Assembly (NCBI GenBank): GCA_902478715.1
Contig: CABSMC010000040.1
Span: forward strand, 1 to 22,178
Length of the DNA stretch: 22,178 bases
Direction of reading: 5' to 3'
Source: an uncultured Adlercreutzia sp.
Lineage (GTDB): Bacteria; Actinomycetota; Coriobacteriia; Coriobacteriales; Eggerthellaceae
A program made the position numbers and the translations under genes. The notes beneath the pieces were generated by a model. That model was not told the origin of the DNA. It saw only the letters and a list, made by a program, of their open reading frames with translations, and did no database searches. Positions 5,504-14,148 of the stretch are shown here, piece by piece; the stretch's first letter is position 1, and the number at the start of each line of letters is the position of its first letter.

Positions 5504-8188
5504 ATGACCGATACCGCCGAGAACGCCATCGCCGAGGAAGGCGTCTACGAGACGCCCGAGGACATCGCCGCCGAGGCCGCCGAAGCCGCCAAGCGCGCGG
5601 CCCGCGCCGACGCCGGCAGCCCCATCGCATCCATCGACCCCTTCGAGCCCGGCTCGCTGGGGTGGCTCCTCCCTTGGGCCGAGACCGGCGAGGGCGACGT
5701 GCTCACGCCCGACGAGGCCCTGGAGGTGTTCCTGGAATGGGTGGACTCCCGCGGCATGGAGCTGTGGCCCCACCAGGAGGATGCGCTCATGGATCTGGCC
5801 GTGGGCGACTCGGTGATCCTCGGCACGCCCACGGGCTCCGGCAAGTCCATGGTGGCCTTGGGGCTCTGCTTCATGGCCGTGGCCACGGGGCGCACCGCCT
5901 ACTACACGGCGCCCATCAAGGCCCTCGTCTCCGAGAAGTTCTTCGACATGGTGGACATCCTCGGCCGCGAGAACGTGGGCATGATCACGGGAGATTCCAC
6001 GATCAACACCGAGGCGCCGGTCATCTGCTGCACGGCGGAGATCCTCGCGAACCAGGCCCTGCGCGAGGGCCCCGCGTCGAAGGTGGCCTGCGTGGTGATG
6101 GACGAGTTCCACTTCTACGCCGATCCCGATCGCGGCTGGGCCTGGCAGGTGCCGCTGCTCACGCTGCCGAACGCGCAGTTCCTGCTGATGAGCGCCACCC
6201 TCGGCGACGTGAGCGACATCGCCGCCGCCCTGGAGGAGCGCACCGGCCGTCCCGTCGACCTGGTGACCGACGCGCCCCGCCCCGTGCCGCTGTCCTACGA
6301 CTACACCTTCGAGACCCTGGAAGCCACCGTGGAGCTGGGCCTGCGCGCCGGCGAGGCGCCCATGTACATCGTGCATTTCTCCCAGGACGAGGCGCTAAAG
6401 AACGCCCGGGCGCTGGCCAGCTACGGCGTGTCGGACAAGGCCCAGCGCGAGGAAATCAAGCAGGCCATGAAGGGCACGAAGTTCACGACCCCCTTCGGCA
6501 AGATCCTGCAGCGGCTGCTGACCGCCGGCGTGGGCGTGCACCATGCCGGCATGCTGCCGCGCTACCGCCTGCTCGTGGAGCGCCTCGCCCAGCAGGGGCT
6601 GCTGCCGGTCATCTGCGGCACCGACACCTTGGGCGTCGGCATCAACGTGCCCATCCACACCGTGGTGCTCACCCAGCTCACCAAATTCGACGGGCAGAAG
6701 ATGCGCCGTTTGCGCTCCCGCGAGTTCCACCAGATCGTGGGCCGCGCGGGACGGGCCGGCTTCGACACCGAGGGCATGGTGGTGGCCCTTGCCCCCGAGC
6801 ACGAGATCGAGAACCACAAGGCCATGCTGAAAGCAGGCGACGACCCGAAAAAGCAGCGTCGCGTGAAGAAGAAGCAGCCGCCCGAGGGCTTCGTCAGCTG
6901 GAACAAGCAGACTTTCGAGCACCTCATCGAGAAGCCACCCGAGAAGCTGACGCCCCGCATGCGCATCACCCATTCCATGGTGCTGTCGGTGGTGAGCCGC
7001 GGGGGCGACGCCTGGGCCAACGTGCATACGCTCATCGCCGACTCGGCCCAGACGCCCGAGGAGAAGATCAAGCTGAACGCGCGGGCCGACGAGATATTCG
7101 CCACCCTTTTGGAAGCGGGCGTGGTGGTGCGCGGCGAGGACGCCGAGGGCCGACCCTCCTACGAGCTCACGGTGGAGCTGCCCGAGGATTTCGCGCTGGA
7201 TCAGCCCCTCTCGCCCTTCCTGTTGGCAGCGCTCGACTTGCTAGATCCGGAAAGCCCCGACTACGCCCTGGACGTCATCTCACTCGTGGAGGCCACCCTG
7301 GAGAACCCGGCGAAGGTGCTGCGGGCCCAGGAGCGCAAAGCGCGCGACGCCGCCATGGCCGAGATGAAGGCCGACGGCGTGGAATACGAGGAACGCCTGG
7401 AGCGCCTGGCCGAGATCACCTACCCCAAGCCCCTGGAGGAGCTGCTGAACCGCGCCTTCGAGCTGTACTGCCAGGGCGTGCCGTGGGCCCGCGACTACGA
7501 GCTTTTGCCGAAGAGCGTCCTGCGCGACATGGTGGAGACGGCAAGCGACTTCAAAACTTACATCGGCCGCTACGGCATCGCGAAGTCGGAGGGGACGCTT
7601 CTGCGCTACCTGTCCGACGCTTTCCGCGTGCTCGTGCGCACCCTGCCGCCCGACCGGCTAGACGACCGACTGCGCGACATCATCGCCTGGCTCGGGTTCA
7701 TGGTGCGCACCACCGACTCCTCGCTCGTGGACGCGTGGGAGAGCGCCGGCGAGCTGCCCTGTGCCGGCGCGCCCCCGCAGGCGGCCGATGCCGTGGTGGC
7801 CGACCGCCACGGCATGGAGGTCATGGTGCGCAACGCGCTCTTCGCCCGCGTGCGCCTGGCCGCACTGGATCGCACGCGCGAGCTGGGCAACCTGGACGAG
7901 GAATGGGGCATGAGCGAGCGCGCGTGGAACGCGGCTTTGGACGACTACTTCGCCGAGCACAACGAGATCCGCCTCGATGGCGACGCGCGGTCCGCCGCCT
8001 ACCTGATGATCGACGAGAGCCCCGAGCAGGAGTCGCACGCCTGGCACGTCCGTCAGATCTTCCTGGACGAGGAAGACGCCGGCGACTTCCGCATAGAAGC
8101 CGATGTCGACCTGGACGCCACCCAGGAGCAAGGCGAAGTAATCTTCCGCAACTACCGTGTGGGCTTCGTGGAAGACCTGGCGGAGTAG
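5504..8188 (+). CDS. Ski2/Mtr4-like DEAD/DEAH-box helicase with DUF3516-type C-terminus
   Basis: A superfamily 2 helicase of 894 residues, expected to unwind RNA, or possibly DNA, using ATP in the cytoplasm. The motifs are in order: Walker A GTPTGSGKS at 107-115, TAPIKAL near 135-141, motif II DEFH at 200-203, motif III SAT at 230-232, HHAGMLPRYR before the second RecA domain, DTLGVGINVP, and motif VI QIVGRAGRAGFD from about 410. The region after about residue 430 matches the conserved C-terminal block called DUF3516 in actinobacterial helicases, as recalled; it contains a basic KKQRRVKKKQ stretch and long acidic helices. The N-terminus is Ala/Glu-rich and probably disordered. The ribosome binding site is weak (ACGGAC). 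It appears monocistronic, ending before a strong hairpin. The RNA target is unknown. Confidence 0.92.
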   Translation: MTDTAENAIAEEGVYETPEDIAAEAAEAAKRAARADAGSPIASIDPFEPGSLGWLLPWAETGEGDVLTPDEALEVFLEWVDSRGMELWPHQEDALMDLAVGDSVILGTPTGSGKSMVALGLCFMAVATGRTAYYTAPIKALVSEKFFDMVDILGRENVGMITGDSTINTEAPVICCTAEILANQALREGPASKVACVVMDEFHFYADPDRGWAWQVPLLTLPNAQFLLMSATLGDVSDIAAALEERTGRPVDLVTDAPRPVPLSYDYTFETLEATVELGLRAGEAPMYIVHFSQDEALKNARALASYGVSDKAQREEIKQAMKGTKFTTPFGKILQRLLTAGVGVHHAGMLPRYRLLVERLAQQGLLPVICGTDTLGVGINVPIHTVVLTQLTKFDGQKMRRLRSREFHQIVGRAGRAGFDTEGMVVALAPEHEIENHKAMLKAGDDPKKQRRVKKKQPPEGFVSWNKQTFEHLIEKPPEKLTPRMRITHSMVLSVVSRGGDAWANVHTLIADSAQTPEEKIKLNARADEIFATLLEAGVVVRGEDAEGRPSYELTVELPEDFALDQPLSPFLLAALDLLDPESPDYALDVISLVEATLENPAKVLRAQERKARDAAMAEMKADGVEYEERLERLAEITYPKPLEELLNRAFELYCQGVPWARDYELLPKSVLRDMVETASDFKTYIGRYGIAKSEGTLLRYLSDAFRVLVRTLPPDRLDDRLRDIIAWLGFMVRTTDSSLVDAWESAGELPCAGAPPQAADAVVADRHGMEVMVRNALFARVRLAALDRTRELGNLDEEWGMSERAWNAALDDYFAEHNEIRLDGDARSAAYLMIDESPEQESHAWHVRQIFLDEEDAGDFRIEADVDLDATQEQGEVIFRNYRVGFVEDLAE

Positions 8189-8206
8189 GCGCACAGATCA
8201 AAGCGA

Positions 8207-8274
8207 AGGCCCCCTCGAGGGCGGTTCGCTGTTTGCAAGGGGTTTGGGGATGCGAACCGCCCTCGAGGGGGCCT
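8207..8274. terminator. Perfect 23-bp hairpin between helicase and dmsC-like gene
   Basis: Arms at 8207-8229 and 8252-8274 are exactly complementary over 23 bases around a 22-base loop, and contain CCCTCGAGGG. It lies between convergent genes, 18 bases after the helicase stop, and fits a bidirectional terminator, although no T-run follows on either strand. Confidence 0.75.
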
Positions 8275-8334
8275 CGGAAATGGGGAGGAACTACACCTGT
8301 CCTCCCCCGCCAGCATTCACCTGTCAGAACGTTA

Positions 8335-9219
8335 TCAGTAGAACAGGTACACGCTTGCGCCCACAGAATAGAAGGCCATGCGCAAAGCTACGGCTCCAAC
8401 AGCAGCGCCAGCCACACCCACGGAGCCCCAGACCTTCCAACTTCCAGACTTGCGCGCCACCAAAGCGCACGCCAGCGTTGCAATAACCGCTACAACAGTC
8501 GTTGCCACCATGGCCACCGATTCGCCGGCGAAAGGCGACAGAGCCGCCACATCCACCATGCCCGCCGTAGGATCGGTGGGATCGATGTAGTAGCCCACCT
8601 CGGTGTAGGCACTGCCGGAGACCTCCATGGCGAATAAGTAGGCGCCGGAAAGCACCGCATTCACAGCTGCGCCCCCTACCGCCCCCCAGACGATCCCACC
8701 TCCGACGGCATGACCGCCCACGGCCTCGATCACCGCGAAGGTAAGCGGGCCCAACGCGCAGGCCGCGCCGACAAGGGACAGGGGGCCCAAGACGGAATTC
8801 CAAGCGGGACGAGCGTCCATCATGTAAGAATGGCCGGTCACCAGTACCGTCACGACAGCGGCAACCGCTATGCAAATAGCGAGCGCCCGAGGCAGCGACT
8901 TGCCAGAAGGCTCCTGAGCGTTCTTGCGAATCGTGATGAAGGCCGCCACCATGAGCACCGCGATAACGACAATGCACACCAACTCCTGAGTAATGCCCGA
9001 GGTTGGATTTCCGAAGCCGTTGAAAATGCGCTCCCAGTGCTCCAAATGGAAGAACACCGCGATCCCGCCCACGGCCATGAGCACGGCTGACGCCACGAGC
9101 GATGTCATCTGGACGCGGCGCCCCTCGCCGAGAAGGGCCGCCACAGCTTGGGTACCGAAAAGACCGCACGACCAGGCTACGAACGTGGTGAATAGGATAA
9201 GGGGCCATTGCAGTTCCAT
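8335..9219 (-). CDS. DmsC-like membrane anchor subunit of a molybdoenzyme
   Basis: DmsC-type subunits anchor the catalytic and Fe-S subunits to the membrane and oxidise menaquinol to feed them electrons. The 294-residue product has eight hydrophobic segments, the DmsC number, starting MELQWPLILFTTFVAWSCGLFG, and includes the HLEHWERIFNGFGNPTSGIT loop typical of the family. The open frame could extend to 9519, but that extension is only the antisense of the Fe-S gene. ATG 9219 sits in TAATG, overlapping the upstream stop by one base, with GAGG just before it, which indicates translational coupling. It is the last gene of the three-gene minus-strand operon. Confidence 0.9.
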   Translation of the reverse strand: MELQWPLILFTTFVAWSCGLFGTQAVAALLGEGRRVQMTSLVASAVLMAVGGIAVFFHLEHWERIFNGFGNPTSGITQELVCIVVIAVLMVAAFITIRKNAQEPSGKSLPRALAICIAVAAVVTVLVTGHSYMMDARPAWNSVLGPLSLVGAACALGPLTFAVIEAVGGHAVGGGIVWGAVGGAAVNAVLSGAYLFAMEVSGSAYTEVGYYIDPTDPTAGMVDVAALSPFAGESVAMVATTVVAVIATLACALVARKSGSWKVWGSVGVAGAAVGAVALRMAFYSVGASVYLFY

Positions 9220-9887
9220 TATTCCTCGCCTTTCCAGTCGCGGTTTCTCAAGATGTACACAAACGAAGGACCGTTCCCGACATTGGGAAGCTGATGGACG
9301 TCGCTGTCCTCGAAGGGCTCCACATAGTCGCCAAGCCTCACGCGGCATGCGGTCACTTCCTCGTAGGACTTCCCCGCACCGCTGCGCTTCGGGCTTATCG
9401 GCCCCTGCAGGTTCTCGATACCCTGCTCGATGTCGCCGAAGAACCGGGCGCGGCCATTGCACTGGGCGACGCACTGGGGCAGCTCGCCCTGGGCAATCTT
9501 CTGCTCGCAAAGCGTACACTTCTCAATGACGCGCTCCTCCTCGTTCAGATAGCGCACGCCATAGGGGCAGCTCATGGCGCAGAACTGGCAACCGATGCAC
9601 TTCGATTTGTCCACTTGCACCGTGCCATCCTCGAGTTTGCGGGAAGCACCGGTAGGGCACACCTTCACGCATTCCGGATCGTCGCAATGCTGGCACTGCA
9701 CCGGAAGGTAGTAATGCTCGACATCGGGCCACGCGCCCGAGCCCTCCCGTTTCGGATTCGGCCCGATGCGCAGCACCTTGAGCCAAAAATCTCCCGGCTG
9801 CACGCCGTTCACTACTTTGCAGCTCACCGAGCAGGCCAAGCATCCCACACAGCGATTGAGGTCGGTGGCAATCGCATATTGCGTCAT
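9219..9887 (-). CDS. DmsB-like ferredoxin subunit with four [4Fe-4S] sites
   Basis: The electron-transfer subunit links the membrane anchor to the molybdopterin subunit. The 222 residues hold 16 cysteines in four clusters: Cys13/16/19/23, Cys65/68/73/77, Cys97/100/103/107 and Cys124/127/139/143, the arrangement of DmsB/NrfC-like proteins, including CQHCDDPECVKVCPTGA and CIGCQFCAMSCPYGVR. There is no signal peptide; by analogy it would be co-exported with its Tat-bearing partner. It starts 2 bases after the stop of the catalytic gene (TAGTTATG), with its ribosome binding site GGGAG inside the preceding gene, and its stop overlaps the anchor start. The middle position in an A-B-C order supports one complex. 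Confidence 0.95.
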   Translation of the reverse strand: MTQYAIATDLNRCVGCLACSVSCKVVNGVQPGDFWLKVLRIGPNPKREGSGAWPDVEHYYLPVQCQHCDDPECVKVCPTGASRKLEDGTVQVDKSKCIGCQFCAMSCPYGVRYLNEEERVIEKCTLCEQKIAQGELPQCVAQCNGRARFFGDIEQGIENLQGPISPKRSGAGKSYEEVTACRVRLGDYVEPFEDSDVHQLPNVGNGPSFVYILRNRDWKGEE

Positions 9888-9889
9888 AA

Positions 9890-12844
9890 CTACTCCCTTC
9901 CCTCATAGGTCGGCAGCCATTCCTTCAAGCGAGGATCACTCGCCGAGGTGATGATGGGGTTGCCGGCGCTGTCGCACGGGCATGGGTTGCCGAACGGAGA
10001 ATTCTCAGGCGTGGCCTTGTACACGCGAACGTCGTAGCAGCGTAGCGAGCTTGATCCACAGAAAGGATCGTTATTGTCCTTGTATACCAGCTGGTTGCAA
10101 GCGGAATGCTGCCATCCATGACCCACATCATCGATCTCGGGGAACCACCACGTGTGCTCCAAGTTCACCACACCGGGGGCGATGCCGTGGTACAAGTCAA
10201 CCACCTGACGAATCTTGCCGTTCTCATTTTCAATCCATACCCAGTCGCCCTGGTCGAGCCCCAAGCGCTCGGCGTCGGCGGGGTTCATCTCGATGCGAGG
10301 CACCGGCCACTGCTCGCGGCACCAGGGAAGCTGGCGATGCTCAGAGTGGAAGTACACCGGATTTCGACGACCAGTCGTGCAGTTGAACACATCGTCGCCC
10401 TCGAATTTCTCCGGAGTGGAAACCGGCGAAACGTAAGGCTCGCGCGCTACGGGCAAGCAGTCGGCAAGAGAATAGTCGTAGTGCTCGTAGGTGCTGTCCA
10501 GGCCATAGCTCTCCATAATGGTGGACCAAATTTCCACCTTGCCCGTCGGCGTATAGAAACCGGGCTTCCCGTCGGTAGGATACATGGTGAAAGCACCCGG
10601 CTGCCGCAATTCGCCCATCTCGTAGCGATGGTACGTGCCCCAGCGCTCGGGATGCACGTCCTTCGCCTCCCACCAGCCATCGCGCTGGAACTTCTCGACG
10701 AACTCGTCCCACGTTGATGCCGGCGGGAAGTCGCGCACGCACCAATCGAGATGGTCATGAGCGCTCGGCCACGCATCCCACTGCGGATTCTCCTCGACAT
10801 CGTTCCACGGACGTCCCATGGCGCGCCACAGCTCGATATCGATCTCGTAGTCGATCTTGCATTCGCCCGGCGCGTCAATGCACTTACAGGTGGCGCCGAT
10901 ACCGCCAGAAGCGCCCTGCGAGCAGCGAGGCGATTCCGCCTCCAACCAGTGGACACACGGCATCACGATGTCGGCGAGGTCGAGCATCGGCGTATGCCAC
11001 ATATCGATGACCGCCAAAAAGTCGAACGTCTTTAGAGCTTCCCAACCATAACTGCAGTTGGACATAGCCATGAAATTGCCCGACTGGGCAATCCCGCCGC
11101 GAATACGGTATGGCTCACCCGTAAGGGCCCCATCCCAGATAGCCGTCGCCTCGGCCCACTTGTTCCAGTATTTGAGAAGCGGGTACTTGTCGCCGCCGAT
11201 CATCTTCTCGTTCGCCATGAAATAGGTGACGCCCTCGGGCAACGCTGGCGTGCTCATGGGCACTACTCCAGGCGACACCTCGACTTGCGCTTTCGTCTGC
11301 CCGCGATTTCCGCCTGGCGAATCATAGTTGCCCGTGATATGGGAGAGGATCATCAGCATGCGCACCAAATGGGTTGAGTTACCCGTCTGATCGGTGGCCA
11401 GCTGGAAATGCAGGCCGCCATTGCCGTAGCGGGGGTCCTTACGCGTTGCCCAGGCCAGACACGCCTCCTCGATAAGGCTCGCATCGACTCCCGTCAGTTC
11501 GGACGCCCGCTCGGGGGTGTACTCAGCGCAGCGCTCGGCGTAGATGCTCCATACTGGCCGCACGGACACCGTCTTGCCGTTGGCCAGCGCCACATCGAAC
11601 TCCCCGTACAGCGCAGGATCGATCTCGGGATCGAAAGGCGTCGGATCCGGGAACCACGCCGGTGCCGAACCGGAGCTCTGCTCGGGCTGCTCGACGGTAA
11701 ATCCCGTCGTCGGTTTGCGGTATGTCTCGCCCTCCCACAAGCATGTCTCTGAATCGAAATAGGTCAGATGGCCTGTGGGATCATTGTGGTGAAAAGGATG
11801 GTTCTCGTCGGTGCCCGCCAACTCATCCCACACCATGAAGCGACGGAACGAGCCGCCCTCTTTGATATCGCTCTCCTTGAGCAAGCGCGTCGAAAGGTGA
11901 ACGCCACCGCCACCCTCCATGACATAGCCGCCGCTCGGTTCCACCTCCTCACTGAAAAGGAACGGCGCATTCGTCCAGCGCTTGACGTAGAGCGCGTCAT
12001 ACAAATCACGTTCAATGACGATGTTCGTCCAAGCCTGGGCAATGTAGGCATCCGTGCCCGGACGAATATTCAACCAGTAATCGGCCTCTTTGCCCAACGC
12101 ACCCTGACGTGGATCAATAAGAATATGGACGTCCGAGCTCTGGGACACGTCCACCGCGGTACGGCAGCTATCGTCGTAGTTCGAGTACTCCACGGCGGTG
12201 CCCCACTGAACGTAGACCGTCGGGTTCATGACCGTCTCCATCCAGTTCGATCCCATGTCGTCGGTCATGAGCTCCGCCATATGACGAGGCCCCTTGCAGA
12301 TCTGATAGCCCAAAAACCCGTTCGGCGTATCGAGCAGGATCTTCAGATCGCCGTAAGAACCCATGCACCATACGCGGGACGTGCCTCCAAAGCACACGAG
12401 GCTCTCGCCTCCGTAGCGGTCGATGAGCTCCTGGAACTTCTCGGCGCAAGTTTGAAGGGCCTCATCCCAGCTGATGCGCTGCCAGCCTGGATCTTCCCCC
12501 TTCGGATTCGTGCGCTTCATCGGGTAGGTTAGGCGATCAGGATGATAGGCCGCCTGAAGAGACGCCTGCGATTTCGAGCAGCTATGACCGCGATTTGAGG
12601 GGCACGACTCGTCGCCCTCGATTTTCACTGCGCGACCATCGCGCACCGTAACCCATACGCCGCACTCCATCTTTCCGCACCCACGGCAAGAACTGCGAAT
12701 GCGCTTGACCTCACCGGCGGCAGACGAGCCCCCGTCCGTCTCGGCAAATGCCGACTCAGCTTGCGAGGACAACGTAGCTGCTGCGACCGCCGTAGCGGCA
12801 GCGAGCTTCGAGAAGGTTCGGCGCGTTAACGTGAGCTTTCCCAT
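9890..12844 (-). CDS. Tat-exported molybdopterin oxidoreductase, DMSO reductase superfamily (DmsA-like)
   Basis: The catalytic subunit of a respiratory bis-MGD enzyme, acting outside the membrane; substrate unknown. The 984 residues start with a Tat signal, LTRRTFSKLAAATAVAAA (Arg8-Arg9), and a likely cleavage site after AFA (34). Next is an Fe-S motif CX2CX4CX27C (Cys53, 56, 61, 89), the molybdopterin core with WQRISWDEAL near 121, and a C-terminal cofactor-binding domain with AERLGLDQGDWVWIENENG. The motif QICKGPRH places Cys183 where a metal ligand is expected, suggesting Cys rather than Ser coordination; this is inferred by position. ATG 12844 follows AGAGGAAAGA; an upstream ATG at 12919 would bury the Tat signal. 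In this bacterial group, similar enzymes include catechol dehydroxylases, but nothing here identifies the acceptor. A LysR gene is divergent. Confidence 0.92.
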   Translation of the reverse strand: MGKLTLTRRTFSKLAAATAVAAATLSSQAESAFAETDGGSSAAGEVKRIRSSCRGCGKMECGVWVTVRDGRAVKIEGDESCPSNRGHSCSKSQASLQAAYHPDRLTYPMKRTNPKGEDPGWQRISWDEALQTCAEKFQELIDRYGGESLVCFGGTSRVWCMGSYGDLKILLDTPNGFLGYQICKGPRHMAELMTDDMGSNWMETVMNPTVYVQWGTAVEYSNYDDSCRTAVDVSQSSDVHILIDPRQGALGKEADYWLNIRPGTDAYIAQAWTNIVIERDLYDALYVKRWTNAPFLFSEEVEPSGGYVMEGGGGVHLSTRLLKESDIKEGGSFRRFMVWDELAGTDENHPFHHNDPTGHLTYFDSETCLWEGETYRKPTTGFTVEQPEQSSGSAPAWFPDPTPFDPEIDPALYGEFDVALANGKTVSVRPVWSIYAERCAEYTPERASELTGVDASLIEEACLAWATRKDPRYGNGGLHFQLATDQTGNSTHLVRMLMILSHITGNYDSPGGNRGQTKAQVEVSPGVVPMSTPALPEGVTYFMANEKMIGGDKYPLLKYWNKWAEATAIWDGALTGEPYRIRGGIAQSGNFMAMSNCSYGWEALKTFDFLAVIDMWHTPMLDLADIVMPCVHWLEAESPRCSQGASGGIGATCKCIDAPGECKIDYEIDIELWRAMGRPWNDVEENPQWDAWPSAHDHLDWCVRDFPPASTWDEFVEKFQRDGWWEAKDVHPERWGTYHRYEMGELRQPGAFTMYPTDGKPGFYTPTGKVEIWSTIMESYGLDSTYEHYDYSLADCLPVAREPYVSPVSTPEKFEGDDVFNCTTGRRNPVYFHSEHRQLPWCREQWPVPRIEMNPADAERLGLDQGDWVWIENENGKIRQVVDLYHGIAPGVVNLEHTWWFPEIDDVGHGWQHSACNQLVYKDNNDPFCGSSSLRCYDVRVYKATPENSPFGNPCPCDSAGNPIITSASDPRLKEWLPTYEGRE

Positions 12845-12934
12845 TCTTTCCTCTTTTCTTGTAACAAATTCGGAATGAGGAACGGCTGATCGCTCGCCCG
12901 GGTCATCGAGGATTGCCATTTTCCTAGCAGGTGT

Positions 12935-12963
12935 TTTATACTCTTTGTTCAGGGGATAAGGGA
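12935..12963 (-). promoter_or_regulatory. Candidate promoter of the dmsABC-like operon
   Basis: On the minus strand TATAAA (12940-12935) has only a poor -35 (TCCCTT, 12963-12958) at 17 bases. A good -10 without a -35 is what an activator-dependent promoter looks like, and the palindrome at 12996-13010 lies about 70-75 bases upstream of the expected start. Confidence 0.4.
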
Positions 12964-12995
12964 AATGACGTTTCGACGGGAATTCTCCCTATCAG

Positions 12996-13010
12996 GAATA
13001 ACCGTTATTC
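12996..13010. promoter_or_regulatory. Palindromic LysR-type binding site
   Basis: GAATAAC-C-GTTATTC is a perfect 15-base dyad with one central base, in the spacer between the LysR gene and the operon it faces. It lies 16 bases before the LysR start, so binding could repress the regulator gene and activate the operon, the usual divergent LysR layout. It contains several T-N11-A spacings. Function is inferred from position. Confidence 0.65.
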
Positions 13011-13026
13011 AAGATTGGACTAACCG

Positions 13027-13935
13027 ATGCATATCGAGATTTTCCGTGAATACATCGAACTCGCCCACTGCCTCAATTTCACTGAGGCGGCCCGGCGCTG
13101 CAACATCACCCAGTCGACTTTGAGCAAGCACATCGTTTCCCTCGAGCGCGCCTTCGGAGCCGACCTCGTCGAGCGCGACCGTCACAGCGTCAAGCTCACC
13201 CAGGCGGGCCGAGCGCTCGTCGACGAGGCGCTCATCATCGACGAGTGCTGGGAGCGCGCTCGCAAGCGCGTGAAGGCCCTCAGGGGTCAGAAGACTCTTC
13301 GCATTGGCGGCCTGCTGCAAAACCCGCGCATCCTGTGGGCCATATCCACCTGCGTCGCCCAGCAGGGCACCGATGACCCGATCGCGTGCACGTACAATCA
13401 AACCGATTCCAAGTTGTTCGCCGATCTTCTCCTCGACAACGAGGCCGACGTCGTCTTCTCCTATCGGAGCGGCGCAACGGCCGATGCGGGCAATGGCGAT
13501 CTCGCCTTCCTCCCTCTCTTCAAGGATCCTTATGTGGTGGTAGTCGACAGCCGACACCCATTGGCACAAGAGCCGTCTATCACCATGGCCGACCTTGCAT
13601 CCGAGACGCTTATCCGATTGTCCGGCCCCTATTTTGCCTGGGGCTGGCAATGCGTGGAAGAGACCTGCCGCCGCCACGGGTTCGAGCCCCGCCATCGGAC
13701 GGCCTTGGCCCAGCCTGGGCTTGATTTCTCGCTCGTCGATTTGCAGGGCGACGCGCTTCTGCTTTCCCAATCCTCTCTCACCGGGCAGCTCTTCACCCGC
13801 GCCGAGCGATACCGCTGCATCCCCTTGACCGACGACGACGCAACCTTCCCCATCGGCGCCCTCTACCGCAAGGACAACCCGAGCGAGACCCTGCGCCTGT
13901 TCCTTGAACGAATCGCCCATCTTCCCGAAATCTAG
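13027..13935 (+). CDS. LysR family transcriptional regulator
   Basis: A 302-residue DNA-binding regulator, the normal family length. The N-terminal winged helix-turn-helix spans about residues 3-62, with the signature LNFTEAARRCNITQSTLSKH (about 16-35). A linker helix and a two-lobed effector-binding domain follow (about 91-300), with the typical LFKDPYVVVVDSRHPLA strand-helix. It is divergent from the dmsABC-like operon with about 180 bases between starts and a palindrome in the spacer, so it probably senses the enzyme's substrate or product and controls that operon and itself. The ribosome binding site is weak (GGAC). The only nearby alternative targets, at 14149 onward, converge on it. Confidence 0.93.
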   Translation: MHIEIFREYIELAHCLNFTEAARRCNITQSTLSKHIVSLERAFGADLVERDRHSVKLTQAGRALVDEALIIDECWERARKRVKALRGQKTLRIGGLLQNPRILWAISTCVAQQGTDDPIACTYNQTDSKLFADLLLDNEADVVFSYRSGATADAGNGDLAFLPLFKDPYVVVVDSRHPLAQEPSITMADLASETLIRLSGPYFAWGWQCVEETCRRHGFEPRHRTALAQPGLDFSLVDLQGDALLLSQSSLTGQLFTRAERYRCIPLTDDDATFPIGALYRKDNPSETLRLFLERIAHLPEI

Positions 13936-13964
13936 CGCGCAGCTACGCCTCTGGAGCCTTTTAG

Positions 13965-13995
13965 GCTGTTCAAGCGGGTGACATTGCAGAACAGC
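13965..13995. terminator. Weak hairpin after the LysR gene
   Basis: GCTGTTC (13965-13971) pairs with GAACAGC (13989-13995) around a 17-base loop, 30 bases after the LysR stop. No T-run follows, so its role as a terminator is doubtful. Confidence 0.25.
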
Positions 13996-14059
13996 TCATC
14001 TATCGCGATTGAATTTCTGCTCTCACTTTCCCGCTTCCCCGTTTCCCCGAACCCCAGAA

Positions 14060-14107
14060 AAAACCGCGGCCCTCGCGCGGGGAGGGGAAGGCGCGAGGGC
14101 GGGTTTT
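14060..14107 (-). terminator. Rho-independent terminator of the flavin reductase gene
   Basis: CCCTCGCGC pairs with GCGCGAGGG around a G-rich loop of about 12 bases, and outer AAAACC/GGTTTT arms extend it past a small bulge. Read on the minus strand the stem is followed by TTTTTT, a classic intrinsic terminator for the gene ending at 14149. On the plus strand GGTTTT follows, so it may also stop LysR transcripts. Confidence 0.8.
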
Positions 14108-14148
14108 CAGAAATACGAAAGAGAGGGTGAGCAGGCTTCCTGGGCTCG

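Noticed and set aside
8207..8274. Phage or integrative-element attachment site
   Set aside because: No integrase, tRNA or direct-repeat pair in the window; position between convergent genes fits a terminator.
5356..8637. A 1093-codon open frame on the plus strand
   Set aside because: It is the +1 shadow of the helicase in GC-rich DNA: Arg/Ala/Gly/His-rich, without motifs, while the other frame has all helicase motifs.
9890..12844. Assignment as a specific catechol dehydroxylase or DMSO reductase
   Set aside because: Fold and subunits are clear, but no substrate-determining residues can be read without alignment to characterised enzymes.
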